The notes under the pieces: generated by a model
Databases searched by the model: none
What the model was told of the DNA's origin: nothing
Seen by the model: the letters and a program-made list of their open reading frames with translations, nothing else
Assembly (NCBI RefSeq): GCF_002563775.1
Contig: NZ_PDJO01000001.1
Span: 3,288,501-3,352,500 of the forward strand
Reading direction: 5' to 3'
DNA from: Thioclava sp. ES.031
Lineage (GTDB): Bacteria; Pseudomonadota; Alphaproteobacteria; Rhodobacterales; Rhodobacteraceae
DNA length: 64,000 bases
In this document: positions 52,866 through 61,450 of the stretch, piece by piece
How positions within the stretch are numbered: the stretch's first letter is position 1
Layout: each line of letters begins with the position of its first letter
Translations under genes and position numbers: made by a program

Positions 52866-53083
52866 CGCGCCGGTTAAGTCCCCCTAGTCTTTTATTTATG
52901 TCTAGGCCCTGTACCCCCCGAGTAAAAGGCGATGGCCGATGTTATGCAACGCGCCGCGTCAGGGAAAAGTTCATTTCATAGCATCTGCCGCAAAATTGTG
53001 CAGTGCCGAGCAGCCCCGCGCCCTTGTCAGGATGGCGCCCCTGACCCTATCTGGAAAGCAACCGATCAGACACGAGGAACCTC

Positions 53084-54901
53084 ATGACGCTCACACCCCG
53101 CCGCCCAGTTTTCGATGCGAATTCAAATGCAGGGGCGTTCGGCGATCTGCCCGAATGGGATCTGAGCGATCTCTATCCCGCGCCCGACGCGCCGGAACTG
53201 ACCAAGGACATGGCGTGGCTGGAAAAAGCCTGCGCCGAGTTCGCCGCCGATTACGAAGGCAAACTGGCCGATCTCGATGCCGCGGGCATGGCAGAGTGCA
53301 TCAAGCGCTACGAGGAGATCGACGAGAAAGCGGGCCGCGTGATGTCCTATACGGGCCTGCGCTATTACCAGAACACGACCGACCCGGCGCGGGTGAAGCT
53401 GCTGTCCGACGCGCAGGACAAGATCACCACCTACACCACGCCGCTCGTCTTCTTCAGCCTCGAATTCAACCGCATCCCGGACGAGACCTACGAGGCCGTC
53501 TTCGCCGATTCGAAGGTCGCCCGCTACAAGCCGGTGTTTGACCGGATGCGCGCGATGAAGCCCTATCAGCTCTCCGACGAGCTGGAGAAATTCCTGCACG
53601 ACCAGTCGGTCGTCGGCGCCGCCGCGTGGAACCGTCTGTTCGACGAGACCACCGCCGCGCTGGAATTCGAGGTGCAGGGCGAAAAGCTGAGCCTCGAGGC
53701 CACCACCACCCTTCTCTCCGACCACAACCGCGAAAAGCGCGAAGCGGCGGCGAAAGAGCTGGCGAATGTGTTCGGCGAGAACATCCGCACCTTCTCGCGC
53801 ATCCACAACACGCTGGCGAAGGAAAAGGAAATCGAGGATCGCTGGCGCAAGATGCCGACGCCGCAGACCGGTCGCCACCTGTCGAACGACGTGGAGCCGG
53901 AAGTCGTGCAGGCGCTGCGCGACGCCGTGGTCGCCGCCTACCCGCGCCTGTCGCATCGCTACTACAAGCTGAAGGCGAAATGGCTCGGCCTCGACAAGCT
54001 GCAGATCTGGGACCGCAACGCGCCGCTGCCCACCGAGGCCCCGCGCGACATCATGTGGGACGAGGCGAAGGACACCGTGCTGGACGCCTATTCCGGCTTC
54101 GATCCGCGCATGGCCGACATCGCGCAGCCCTTCTTCGACAAAGGCTGGATCGATGCGGGCGTGAAACCGGGCAAGGCGCCGGGTGCCTTTGCGCATCCGA
54201 CCGTGACGACCGTCCACCCCTATGTGATGCTCAACTACCTCGGTAAACCGCGCGACGTGATGACGCTGGCGCATGAGCTGGGCCACGGCGTCCATCAGGT
54301 GCTGGCCGCGAAACAGGGCGAGATGCTGGCCAACACGCCGCTGACGCTGGCCGAGACGGCCTCGGTGTTCGGCGAGATGCTGACCTTCCGCAAGCTGCTG
54401 GCTGCCGCGAAAACCAAGGAAGAGCGCAAGACGCTTCTGGCCGGCAAGGTCGAGGACATGATCAACACGGTCGTCCGCCAGATCGCCTTCTATGATTTTG
54501 AGTGCAAGCTGCATGCGGCCCGCGCCGAAGGGGAGCTGACGCCCGAGGATATCAACGCGCTGTGGATGTCGGTGCAGGGCGAAAGCCTCGGCCCGGCATT
54601 CGAGTTCATGGAGGGCTATGAGACCTTCTGGTCCTACATCCCGCACTTCGTCCACTCGCCCTTCTACGTCTATGCATACGCCTTCGGCGACGGCCTGGTG
54701 AACGCGCTCTACGCCGCCTACGAGGCCGCGCCCGAGGGCTTCCAGGACAAGTATTTCGCGATGCTCGAAGCGGGCGGCTCGATGCACCACAAGGAACTGC
54801 TCGCGCCCTTCGGCCTCGACGCGTCCGACCCGGCCTTCTGGGACAAGGGCCTGTCGATGATCGAAGGCTTCATCGACGAGCTGGAGGCGATGGAGGAGTA
54901 A
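53084..54901 (+). CDS. pepF: Oligoendopeptidase F (M3B zinc metallopeptidase)
   Basis: 605 aa. The active site LAHELGHGVHQVLAAKQ (HExxH, about residue 395) and downstream LAETASVFGEMLTF (third ligand Glu) define M3B. The opening LPEWDLSDLYPAPDAPELTKDM is the PepF/M3 signature. It hydrolyses 7-17-residue peptides in the cytoplasm. The ATG follows CACGAGGAACC. It is divergent from the Anbu cluster; shared peptide metabolism is suggestive but unproven. Confidence 0.94.
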   Translation: MTLTPRRPVFDANSNAGAFGDLPEWDLSDLYPAPDAPELTKDMAWLEKACAEFAADYEGKLADLDAAGMAECIKRYEEIDEKAGRVMSYTGLRYYQNTTDPARVKLLSDAQDKITTYTTPLVFFSLEFNRIPDETYEAVFADSKVARYKPVFDRMRAMKPYQLSDELEKFLHDQSVVGAAAWNRLFDETTAALEFEVQGEKLSLEATTTLLSDHNREKREAAAKELANVFGENIRTFSRIHNTLAKEKEIEDRWRKMPTPQTGRHLSNDVEPEVVQALRDAVVAAYPRLSHRYYKLKAKWLGLDKLQIWDRNAPLPTEAPRDIMWDEAKDTVLDAYSGFDPRMADIAQPFFDKGWIDAGVKPGKAPGAFAHPTVTTVHPYVMLNYLGKPRDVMTLAHELGHGVHQVLAAKQGEMLANTPLTLAETASVFGEMLTFRKLLAAAKTKEERKTLLAGKVEDMINTVVRQIAFYDFECKLHAARAEGELTPEDINALWMSVQGESLGPAFEFMEGYETFWSYIPHFVHSPFYVYAYAFGDGLVNALYAAYEAAPEGFQDKYFAMLEAGGSMHHKELLAPFGLDASDPAFWDKGLSMIEGFIDELEAMEE

Positions 54902-54928
54902 TCCTCCCTCGCCTGTCTCAAGACGAAA

Positions 54929-54962
54929 AAACGCCGCGCGAGGTTCTCAACGCGCGGCGTTT
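54929..54962. terminator. Bidirectional hairpin terminator between pepF and the Hint gene
   Basis: A 12-bp perfect stem AAACGCCGCGCG / CGCGCGGCGTTT (54929-54940 with 54951-54962), loop 10. A/T-runs on both sides (AAAAAA to the left, TTTCC to the right) suit either strand. It lies between convergent genes. Confidence 0.8.
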
Positions 54963-55027
54963 CCGTGACTGTCTCCCCACAAGCACAGTCATCGCCAACC
55001 GGAACCTTTACCCCTTACAGGCCCCGG

Positions 55028-55822
55028 TCAGATCAGCATTTCTTCGACCTCGAAACGGGTCAGCCGCGGCGCGGCGATCGGGCCGAATTCGCGCAGCTTG
55101 TCCATCTGCGGAAACAGCGCGAGGAACAGCTCGGCCATCCGCGGGTCGATCGTCCGCTCGAACCCTTCGCCGGGGTGGAAGCTCTCGACCTCCATGCCGC
55201 CGACCTTGAGCGAGCCGTGCTGCTCCAGCACCAGATGATAGGCGGAGACCGGCGAGATCGGCGTAACCTCGATGACGCTCACCCCATCGACGAAGGCCGC
55301 GATCGGCGCATAGGCCGCCTCGATGCCCAAGCGTCCGCGCAGCCGGGCATCGCGCAGGCAGATCCGCGCATGCGGGCCCAGCACCAGATCCTGCGACGGA
55401 CGGCCATGTCCGAAGGCTTCGGCGGTCACGCGGATCATCCGCGCGGCCACGTCCTTCGCCGCCGGGAACATTGTCATCGAGCCTTTCCAGGTGACGGTCT
55501 CGACCCGCTCATCGGCGGTCAGAACCCGCATCCCGGGCACCAGATCCTCAACCGAGATCGGGCCTTCCTCGGTCGCGATCACGGCACCGCGCGCCAAGGC
55601 CGAAAACGCCTCTTCGAACAGCGGGATCGCCGGGGCGACGCGGGATGTTTCTTCGATGAAGCCGTTCGCCTCCAGCCACCACGCGGCGTAGCGGCGGGTC
55701 ATCGCGGAGGCGCGTAGGGCGCGTTTCGGCGCGTTCGGACTCGCACGCAAAGGGCGCGGCAAAGGCGGTTCGGTTTCGGTGGGACGTAGCGCGGCAGCTG
55801 CCGTCCGGTGGGGTAGATTCAT
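55028..55822 (-). CDS. Hint-domain protein lacking the N-terminal nucleophile
   Basis: 264 aa. Residues about 75-215 form a Hint (hedgehog/intein) domain of the Rhodobacterales type: LARGAVIATEEGPISVEDLVPGMRVLTADE, VTWKGS, IRVTAEAFGHGRPSQDLVLGPHARIC, and SAYHLVLEQHGSLKVGGMEVESFHP. In active members the domain begins with Cys or Ser before FxxGT; here ALARGA stands in that place, so self-cleavage looks impossible. No signal peptide is visible; the N-terminus is Arg/Pro-rich. Its role is unknown. Confidence 0.75.
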   Translation of the reverse strand: MNLPHRTAAAALRPTETEPPLPRPLRASPNAPKRALRASAMTRRYAAWWLEANGFIEETSRVAPAIPLFEEAFSALARGAVIATEEGPISVEDLVPGMRVLTADERVETVTWKGSMTMFPAAKDVAARMIRVTAEAFGHGRPSQDLVLGPHARICLRDARLRGRLGIEAAYAPIAAFVDGVSVIEVTPISPVSAYHLVLEQHGSLKVGGMEVESFHPGEGFERTIDPRMAELFLALFPQMDKLREFGPIAAPRLTRFEVEEMLI

Positions 55823-56056
55823 GCGATAGGCCTTTCGGTCTTCTCACGGCTGCATCGGCCCCCACCGGTTGCAGAGAGACGCTCACAACATGGCTAAAAC
55901 CTGCACAGGCGTCAAATTATTGAAGCGATTGTCGCGTGATCGCCAAGCAGTCAGCCCCTGCCCCAACGGCACGTTTCTCCACCGCGCACAAACCGCCACA
56001 ATCTCACCACATTCAAAGCGAATCACCCGCCCCCAGAGACACTGGAGACGGGTGAT
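55823..56056. other. Intergenic region upstream of the Hint gene
   Basis: With the adjacent hairpins it makes a gene-free stretch of 319 bases. The part at 55985-56035 has CACAATCTCACCACATTC-like short repeats but no recognised feature. The Hint promoter is expected here; no clear -35/-10 pair was seen. Confidence 0.4.
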
Positions 56057-56087
56057 GAAAATGGCCGGGCGTGGCAGCGCCCGGCCA
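56057..56087 (-). terminator. Rho-independent terminator of the 51-aa gene
   Basis: Perfect 10-bp stem TGGCCGGGCG / CGCCCGGCCA (56062-56071 with 56078-56087), 6-base loop, followed on the minus strand by TTTTCATC. Confidence 0.75.
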
Positions 56088-56089
56088 GG

Positions 56090-56134
56090 TCTCGCGCGGC
56101 GATCAGCATGACCAATTACGATCGCCGCGCGAGA
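56090..56134. repeat. Long perfect inverted repeat behind the 51-aa gene
   Basis: TCTCGCGCGGCGATC (56090-56104) pairs with GATCGCCGCGCGAGA (56120-56134): 15 bp without mismatch, 15-base loop. It starts 7 bases after the stop codon (minus strand) and directly precedes the terminator hairpin. Confidence 0.8.
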
Positions 56135-56141
56135 AGGGAGC

Positions 56142-56297
56142 TCACTGTGCGGCGCTGACCCGGCGCGAGGCAGACGCCACAGCGCGGCTGGCCTGCGAAG
56201 GGCGCGCCTTGCGGGCCCAGGGCATCCGCGTGTCGCAGTCGCGTGCGGAAGCCACGGCGGCTTTCATCCAGCGGCGGGTCGGTTGAGTTTTGTTCAT
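56142..56297 (-). CDS. 51-residue basic small protein
   Basis: Starts at the ATG at 56297 with GAGGGGACAAAGAC upstream. The product is Arg/Lys/Ala-rich, begins MNKTQPTRRWMKAAVASA and contains DTRMPWARKARPSQASRA. There is no signal peptide or domain I recognise; the positive charge suggests a nucleic-acid or ribosome partner. It lies 181 bases downstream of pgeF on the same strand and is followed by two strong hairpins. The good ribosome binding site and a clean terminator support a real gene, though it could be conserved only within the order. Confidence 0.6.
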   Translation of the reverse strand: MNKTQPTRRWMKAAVASARDCDTRMPWARKARPSQASRAVASASRRVSAAQ

Positions 56298-56478
56298 GTC
56301 TTTGTCCCCTCGTCTCGAGATCGTTTTCGATCCGGTTCGGGACTGTTTTGCCCGCGCAATGGGGCCAGCATGGGGCGGGAGTTGGATTTTTTCGCGCAAG
56401 GAAACGAAAGAATGCGGCAAGGTCGATTGTTTCAGCGAACCTGTCGGCCCCGCGCAGAGCGCCGCCCGCGCGCCCAGA

Positions 56479-57240
56479 TCAGAGCCGGATCGCCGAGAGC
56501 AGACGCCCGTAATCGGCCTCGCCCGCATGGGTCGTGCGGCGGTAGGAATAGAAACGCTCAGGCTCCTGATAAGTGCAGCGGCGCATCCATTCCGCCTCGC
56601 CGACGCCCGCCTCGCGCAGCCGGTGCAGCGAGAAGCTCGGCAGGTCGAAATGCGGCTTGCCCGAGGGGCCGGGCGAGAAGAAGCGGCTGTAGTCCATGTC
56701 CTCCATCAGGAACTGCTCCATGAAGTCTTCGCCGACCTCGTAGGAATGGACCGAGATGCACGGCCCGATCACCGCCGTAATGTCCTCGCGATGCGCGCCC
56801 AAGCGCTCCATCGCGTCGAGCGTGTTCTCCAGCACCCCCTCCATCGCGCCGCGCCAGCCCGCATGGGCCGCGCCGATAACGCCCGCTTTCGGGTCGGAGA
56901 ACAGCACCGGCTGGCAATCGGCGGTCAGGATCGAAATCGCGATGCCCGGCACCTTGGTCACGGCCGCATCGGCGCGCGGCGGCGGATCGGTAATCTCTTC
57001 GATCACGGCGACATCGGGCGAATGCACCTGATTGACGCCTTGCAGCGCGTTCAGCTCCACGCCCATCGCATCGGCCGCGCGGGCGCGATTGGTGCGCACC
57101 GCCTCGCTTTGATCCGACGAGCCGGGACCGCAGTTGAGCCCCGCGAAAATGCCCGAGGACGCGCCGCCTTTGCGTGTGAAGAACCCGTGCTTCACGGTTC
57201 CCAAGGCGGGTGAGGTCAGAATTTCGAGCATCGTCGACAT
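56479..57240 (-). CDS. pgeF: Peptidoglycan editing factor / laccase-domain (YfiH) protein
   Basis: 253 aa from the ATG at 57240 (MSTMLEILTSPALG); a second ATG at 57231 is possible. Family motifs: VKHGFFTRKGGASSGIFAGLN, ISILTADCQPVLFSD (with the metal Cys), AAHAGWRGAMEGVLE (metal His) and IGPCISVHSYEVGEDF. YfiH-type proteins are purine nucleoside phosphorylase/deaminase-like enzymes and, as PgeF, remove misincorporated L-Ser from peptidoglycan precursors. It lies 16 bases after midA. Confidence 0.93.
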   Translation of the reverse strand: MSTMLEILTSPALGTVKHGFFTRKGGASSGIFAGLNCGPGSSDQSEAVRTNRARAADAMGVELNALQGVNQVHSPDVAVIEEITDPPPRADAAVTKVPGIAISILTADCQPVLFSDPKAGVIGAAHAGWRGAMEGVLENTLDAMERLGAHREDITAVIGPCISVHSYEVGEDFMEQFLMEDMDYSRFFSPGPSGKPHFDLPSFSLHRLREAGVGEAEWMRRCTYQEPERFYSYRRTTHAGEADYGRLLSAIRL

Positions 57241-57256
57241 CGCGTTCCTCAATAGC

Positions 57257-58339
57257 TCAGATGGTCTTCGGATCGAACCCCGGCGGCAGCGGCGCAGCGG
57301 GTGCGACAATCGCCAGAGCTTGGAACAGGTGACCCATTTCCTCGGGATGGGTCAAGCGGCGATGCGCGGCGATATGGGTCTCGCGCGCGGCCCCCGATAA
57401 CGCTTCCGCGAGGCGCTGCGCCCGTGCCGTGATGCCCAGCCGCTCCAGCAGAACGCCCTGCGCGGTCATGCCCGAGACGGCGGCCCCCGCGTCTTGCGCG
57501 GCCTGCGCCAGAGGCTCGAAATCGACATGGGCGGTCAGGTCCGCCTCGCCGGGCTCCGCAAACGGATCGACAGGCTCATGGCCCTTGAGCGCCTGAAACG
57601 TGTCACCCTTGGAATGCCAGTTGCCATAGTCGATCAGCAGCGCCGTGCCGCCTTGGTTTGCAATCCGCGCAGCCAGCGTCTCGGTGAAGTTCACCGCAGC
57701 CGCACAGGTCTCGACCACGTCGCCCGGTGCGGTGTCGGCCATGCGCGGCTCCAACGCCTCGAGGCGCGACGGCGGCGCGAGGCCGGGCGTCAGCGTGCCG
57801 TCGTCGGACAGCCCTACCTGCCGCTCGGCCCAGCCGTCGCCGTCCCGCTGGAACTGCCGGATCGGCAGCGCGTCGAGAAACTCGTTCGCGACGACGAAAA
57901 TCGGCCTCTCGGGCAGGCCGTCGATCGTCTCGTGCCACGTGATCTGATGCGGCGCGAGCGTCGCGCGCTGGATCTCGCGCAAGGTGGGCGAGGCCTCGAT
58001 CAGATGGACCTGTGCGGCCTCCACCATCCCCGGCACGGCCTTCATCGCACGCAGCATATCGGCCATCAGCGTGCCACGCCCCGGCCCTGCCTCGGCCAGC
58101 ACGAAGGGCGCGGGCCGGCCCTGATCGAGCCACGCCTGCGCCAGACACAGCCCCAGCATTTCGCCGAACATCTGGGAAATCTCCGGCGCAGTGATGAAAT
58201 CGCCTGCGCGCCCGAACGGATCGCGGGTGGCGTAATAGCCATGCTCGGGATGCAGCAGGCAGGCGCTCATATAACGGTCGAGCCGCATCGGCCCCTCCGC
58301 CGCGATCTGCGCGGCAAGGATGTCGCCCAGCGGGGTCAC
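57257..58339 (-). CDS. MidA/NDUFAF7-family SAM-dependent methyltransferase
   Basis: 360 aa from a GTG at 58339 that overlaps the lgt stop (GTGA). The family opening RLDRYMSACLLHPEHGYYATRDPFGRAGDFITAPEISQMFGEMLG is followed by the SAM-binding FVLAEAGPGRGTLMADMLR and VVANEFLDALPIRQF. NDUFAF7 methylates an Arg of a complex I subunit in mitochondria; bacterial homologues are thought to do the same or related protein methylation. Coupled to lgt, pgeF follows: a conserved alphaproteobacterial run. Confidence 0.9.
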   Translation of the reverse strand: MTPLGDILAAQIAAEGPMRLDRYMSACLLHPEHGYYATRDPFGRAGDFITAPEISQMFGEMLGLCLAQAWLDQGRPAPFVLAEAGPGRGTLMADMLRAMKAVPGMVEAAQVHLIEASPTLREIQRATLAPHQITWHETIDGLPERPIFVVANEFLDALPIRQFQRDGDGWAERQVGLSDDGTLTPGLAPPSRLEALEPRMADTAPGDVVETCAAAVNFTETLAARIANQGGTALLIDYGNWHSKGDTFQALKGHEPVDPFAEPGEADLTAHVDFEPLAQAAQDAGAAVSGMTAQGVLLERLGITARAQRLAEALSGAARETHIAAHRRLTHPEEMGHLFQALAIVAPAAPLPPGFDPKTI

Positions 58340-59241
58340 GAGGCTTTCGGCGCCCGAAGCGCGCGGATCACGAAATACAGCCCCACCGCGATCATCGGCA
58401 GCGACAGCACCTGCCCCATCGTCAGCCCCCAGCCATCGGTGAAGCGGATCACATGGCCGTAGGGATTGCCGAGGGTCACAAATTGCGGATCGCCCTGCCG
58501 GAACAGCTCGACAAAGGCGCGCGCGGCACCATAGCCCATCAGGAACACGCCGAGGCTCAGGCCTGGGCGCTTCAGCGAGCGGCCGAACCAAACCATGCTC
58601 CACAGGATCAGCCCGAGCAGCAGCCCTTCCAGCCCCGCCTCATAGAGCTGCGAAGGATGGCGCGCGCAGGTGCCATCCACCTGCCCCGCGATCCCGAGGC
58701 AGGTCTGCGCCAGCTCACCGGGGAAGATCACGCCCCACGGCACGTCCGTGGGACGCCCCCAAAGCTCCGGCTTGATGAAATTCGCGATCCGCCCGAGGAA
58801 CAACCCGATCGGCGCGACCAGCGCCATCGCATCGGCCAGTTTCAGCTTGGGCACGTCATGCCGTCGCGCGAACCACCAACCCGCGAGCAGAGTGCCCAAG
58901 AAACCACCGTGGAAGGACATGCCGCCCTGCCAGACCTTCACGATGTCGAGCGGATGGGCCAGATACCAAGCCGGTTCATAGAACAGGATGAAGCCAAGCC
59001 GCCCGCCCAGAACCACGCCGATGATCACCGCCGTCAGCAGGTCCTCGACCTTGCCGTGCTCCATCGGCGAGCGGTTCTGAGGCCAGAGCGTATCGCGCTT
59101 CATAAGCGCCACGATGATCTGCCAGCCCGCGATCAGCCCCGCGATGTAGGCCAGCGCATACCAGCGGATCGGCAGGCCGAGACCGGGGATCGTGATGGCG
59201 ACCGGATCGAAATCGGGGAAGGGAATGGCGAGAGGCAGCAA
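58336..59241 (-). CDS. lgt: Prolipoprotein diacylglyceryl transferase
   Basis: 301 aa with seven membrane helices. Signatures: IRWYALAYIAGLIAG, GGRLGFILFYEPAW, GGMSFHGGFLG (catalytic His) and the R-x-GNFINxE-like block GRIANFIKPELWGRPTD, with RHPSQLYEAGLEG. Lgt moves diacylglycerol from phosphatidylglycerol to the lipobox Cys, at the inner membrane; the LppC-like lipoprotein in this window would be a client. It is the first gene of the lgt-midA-pgeF run. Confidence 0.97.
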   Translation of the reverse strand: MLPLAIPFPDFDPVAITIPGLGLPIRWYALAYIAGLIAGWQIIVALMKRDTLWPQNRSPMEHGKVEDLLTAVIIGVVLGGRLGFILFYEPAWYLAHPLDIVKVWQGGMSFHGGFLGTLLAGWWFARRHDVPKLKLADAMALVAPIGLFLGRIANFIKPELWGRPTDVPWGVIFPGELAQTCLGIAGQVDGTCARHPSQLYEAGLEGLLLGLILWSMVWFGRSLKRPGLSLGVFLMGYGAARAFVELFRQGDPQFVTLGNPYGHVIRFTDGWGLTMGQVLSLPMIAVGLYFVIRALRAPKAS

Positions 59242-59364
59242 GGCGGTCTCCTGTCAGAAATCGCCGCGAGAAAGCCCTGCGCAGGCCGGGAAGTCAACCT
59301 TGCCAGCGGGACCGCCGGGGCCCATATAGACAGGGAAGCAAAAATTGACCGCAAGGGGATGCCG

Positions 59365-59613
59365 ATGCAGCCGCCCAACAAGATGTTCGACGAAATGTCC
59401 AAGCTGATGACCAACGCGATGGGCGTGGCCCAAGGCGCGAAGGACGAGGCCGAGACGGCGATGAAAAGCTGGATGGACCGCTGGCTGGCCGACCGCGACC
59501 TCGTGACCCGCGAGGAATTCGACGCGGTGCGTGCGATGGCGCAGAAAGCGCGCGAGGAAAACGAGGCGCTGAAGGCCCGCATCAAGGCGCTCGAAGGCAA
59601 GTCCGAGAGCTGA
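59365..59613 (+). CDS. ubiK: UbiK/BMFP-family ubiquinone-biosynthesis accessory factor
   Basis: 82 aa from the ATG at 59365 (MQPPNKMFDEMSKLM), which is 6 bases after AAGGGG; the ATG at 59359 would be too close. It is helical: an amphipathic N-terminal part, then a C-terminal coiled coil (TREEFDAVRAMAQKAREENEALKARIKALEGK), as in YqiC/UbiK. UbiK helps assemble the ubiquinone-synthesis complex at the membrane and trimerises. It is divergent from lgt. Confidence 0.88.
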   Translation: MQPPNKMFDEMSKLMTNAMGVAQGAKDEAETAMKSWMDRWLADRDLVTREEFDAVRAMAQKAREENEALKARIKALEGKSES

Positions 59614-59633
59614 ACTCTTCGCGATGGAATTTG

Positions 59634-59665
59634 AAAACGCCCGGTCCGAATGGCCGGGCGTTTTT
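59634..59665 (+). terminator. Rho-independent terminator after ubiK
   Basis: Perfect 11-bp stem AAAACGCCCGG / CCGGGCGTTTT (59634-59644 with 59654-59664), 9-base loop, followed by T. Confidence 0.88.
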
Positions 59666-59684
59666 CGTTAAAGCCGCCCTCTTA

Positions 59685-59840
59685 GCACGGGGCGACCAGC
59701 CCCGGGCCGCGCCCGACCCTCCCCCCGGGAGGGCGCATTGGCGATGTCAGCGCGGGCACATCCGACTTACGGGCTTGCGGGATAAACTGCCCGGCCACAA
59801 TGCGGAGTAAGGCGCCCACCCGAGGCTCGGGCGCGTCCCT
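59685..59840. repeat. Dispersed 156-bp repeat, family B, copy 2
   Basis: Left 60 bases nearly identical to 22388-22447 and right 30 bases nearly identical to 22512-22541, in the same orientation; the centre differs. It again sits between two convergent genes (ubiK and phoH). See copy 1 for the imperfect terminal inverted repeats. Confidence 0.8.
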
Positions 59841-59872
59841 CTGTCAGACTTCCAGACACATCACCACAAACC

Positions 59873-59898
59873 AAAATGCCCGCGCCGAGGCGCGGGCA
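59873..59898 (-). terminator. Rho-independent terminator of phoH
   Basis: Stem TGCCCGCGC / GCGCGGGCA (59877-59885 with 59890-59898), 4-base loop, with ATTTTGG following on the minus strand. Confidence 0.75.
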
Positions 59899-59928
59899 GA
59901 TTGAATCTCCGTCGAAAGCCTCGCGGCC

Positions 59929-60939
59929 TTACTCGCCTTCCGCCTTGTCGTAGGCGTCGATGATCTTCGCGACCATCGGGTGACGCACCACGTCTTTCGC
60001 GGTGAAGTAGTTGAAGCTGATCCCCTCGACATGGCCGAGGATGCGCTCCGCATCCTGAAGGCCCGAGGGCATCCCGCGCGGCAGGTCTACCTGAGAGCGG
60101 TCGCCGGTGATGACCATCCGCGAGCCCTGCCCCAGACGGGTCAGGAACATCTTCATCTGCATGGTCGAGGCGTTCTGAGCCTCGTCCAGCACCACGAAGG
60201 CGTTCGACAGCGTGCGGCCGCGCATGAAGGCGAGCGGCGCGATCTCGATCCGCTTCTCCTCCAGCAGTTTTGCGAGCTGCTTGGCTGGCAGGAAGTCGTT
60301 CAGCGCGTCATAGAGCGGCTGCATATAGGGATCGACCTTGTCCTTCATGTCGCCGGGCAGGAAGCCCAGACGCTCGCCCGCCTCGACGGCCGGACGCGAC
60401 AGGATGATCTTGTCGACATGACCACCGATCAGCATGGTCACACCCACGGCCACCGCGAGATAGGTCTTGCCGGTGCCCGCAGGCCCGATCCCGAAGGCCA
60501 GCTCGTGCTCGAAGAGATGCTTCACATAGGCTTTCTGCGCCTCGGTGCGCGGCTCGACCTGCTTCTTGCGGGTGCGGATCTCGAACTTGCCCGCCTCGAA
60601 CATCTCGAGCTGCTCGTCGACCGTGGTCCCGGTGCCGCCCAGATCGGCCATGCGCAGCGCCGCATCGACTTCTTCGGCGTCGATCTGCTTGTTCTGTTCG
60701 AGGCGTTGATACAGCTGATGCAGCACGGCGGCGGCTTGCGATTGCGCTTCGGGCTCGCCCACCACGGCCAGTTGGTTGCCACGCCGCAGGATATGAACCT
60801 GAAGTTTGTGCTCTATCTGGGCCAGATTGCGGTCGAATTCACCGCAAAGATCGATCAGCAGCCGGTTGTTGGGGAACTCAAGAAGCGTCTCGTGAGCATC
60901 CTGAGAGCGAGGCGGGGGTGTGATCGCGCTGAAGCCCAA
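59929..60939 (-). CDS. PhoH-family ATPase
   Basis: 336 aa. Walker A GIGPAGTGKTYLAVAVGVTM and Walker B AFVVLDEAQNASTMQMKMFLTRLG are clear, with GDRSQVDLPRGMPSGL and an N-terminal KH-like part. It starts with TTG at 60939, supported by AAGGAG nine bases upstream; no ATG or GTG is better placed. PhoH proteins are RNA-linked ATPases; the gene usually sits with miaB and ybeY. Here a small secreted-protein gene on the other strand separates it from miaB. Confidence 0.92.
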   Translation of the reverse strand: MGFSAITPPPRSQDAHETLLEFPNNRLLIDLCGEFDRNLAQIEHKLQVHILRRGNQLAVVGEPEAQSQAAAVLHQLYQRLEQNKQIDAEEVDAALRMADLGGTGTTVDEQLEMFEAGKFEIRTRKKQVEPRTEAQKAYVKHLFEHELAFGIGPAGTGKTYLAVAVGVTMLIGGHVDKIILSRPAVEAGERLGFLPGDMKDKVDPYMQPLYDALNDFLPAKQLAKLLEEKRIEIAPLAFMRGRTLSNAFVVLDEAQNASTMQMKMFLTRLGQGSRMVITGDRSQVDLPRGMPSGLQDAERILGHVEGISFNYFTAKDVVRHPMVAKIIDAYDKAEGE

Positions 60940-61450
60940 ATACAGAGTCTCCTTAGCTGGTTTGGTAAAGATATGGTGCCTGCCTCGGGGGATTCACGCA
61001 AGCACTGGTTTCCCGCCCTCCTAGGCGCGGCGGCGAATTTCATCAAACTGAAACCAAAAAACGCAGGCGCGGTTCCGCTTGGCCGCATTGCCTATTTATT
61101 AGGCGAAGTCGGTTTCGCAAGGGGCTGCGCACCGATACGCCGATCGAGAATGCCACCTCTTCGCCGCACCGCATCATGACCGCCGAATCGCTGGCTGCAA
61201 AAAAGGGCCTCCGTGGCGCAGAATCGCGCGGCAAAAGCCAAACGCCCCACAACCCTAGCGCGAGAACTGTCGCAGCAAGCGGAACACCCGCCGACTTTTT
61301 TGGCTATTGTTCCCACAAACCCGGCAAATATCGACAAACTCTCGCCAATTTGGGTTCGTTCAGGGCAAACTGCGCACAGACGGAGCCAGGATCGGAGAGA
61401 TTCTGAGCGCCGTATGTAATCCCGCTGCCCGATCAGGAGAGTCTCGAGAG
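60940..61450. other. Intergenic region between divergent phoH and a small secreted-protein gene
   Basis: About 510 bases. It contains the phoH promoter candidate at 61093-61120 and a long phoH leader. No supported gene; several overlapping open frames at 61092-61466 lack ribosome binding sites and homology-like motifs. Confidence 0.5.
61093..61120 (-). promoter_or_regulatory. Probable promoter of phoH
   Basis: On the minus strand: -35 TTGCGA (61120-61115), 16-base spacer, -10 TAAATA (61098-61093). The leader would be about 147 bases. Confidence 0.4.
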
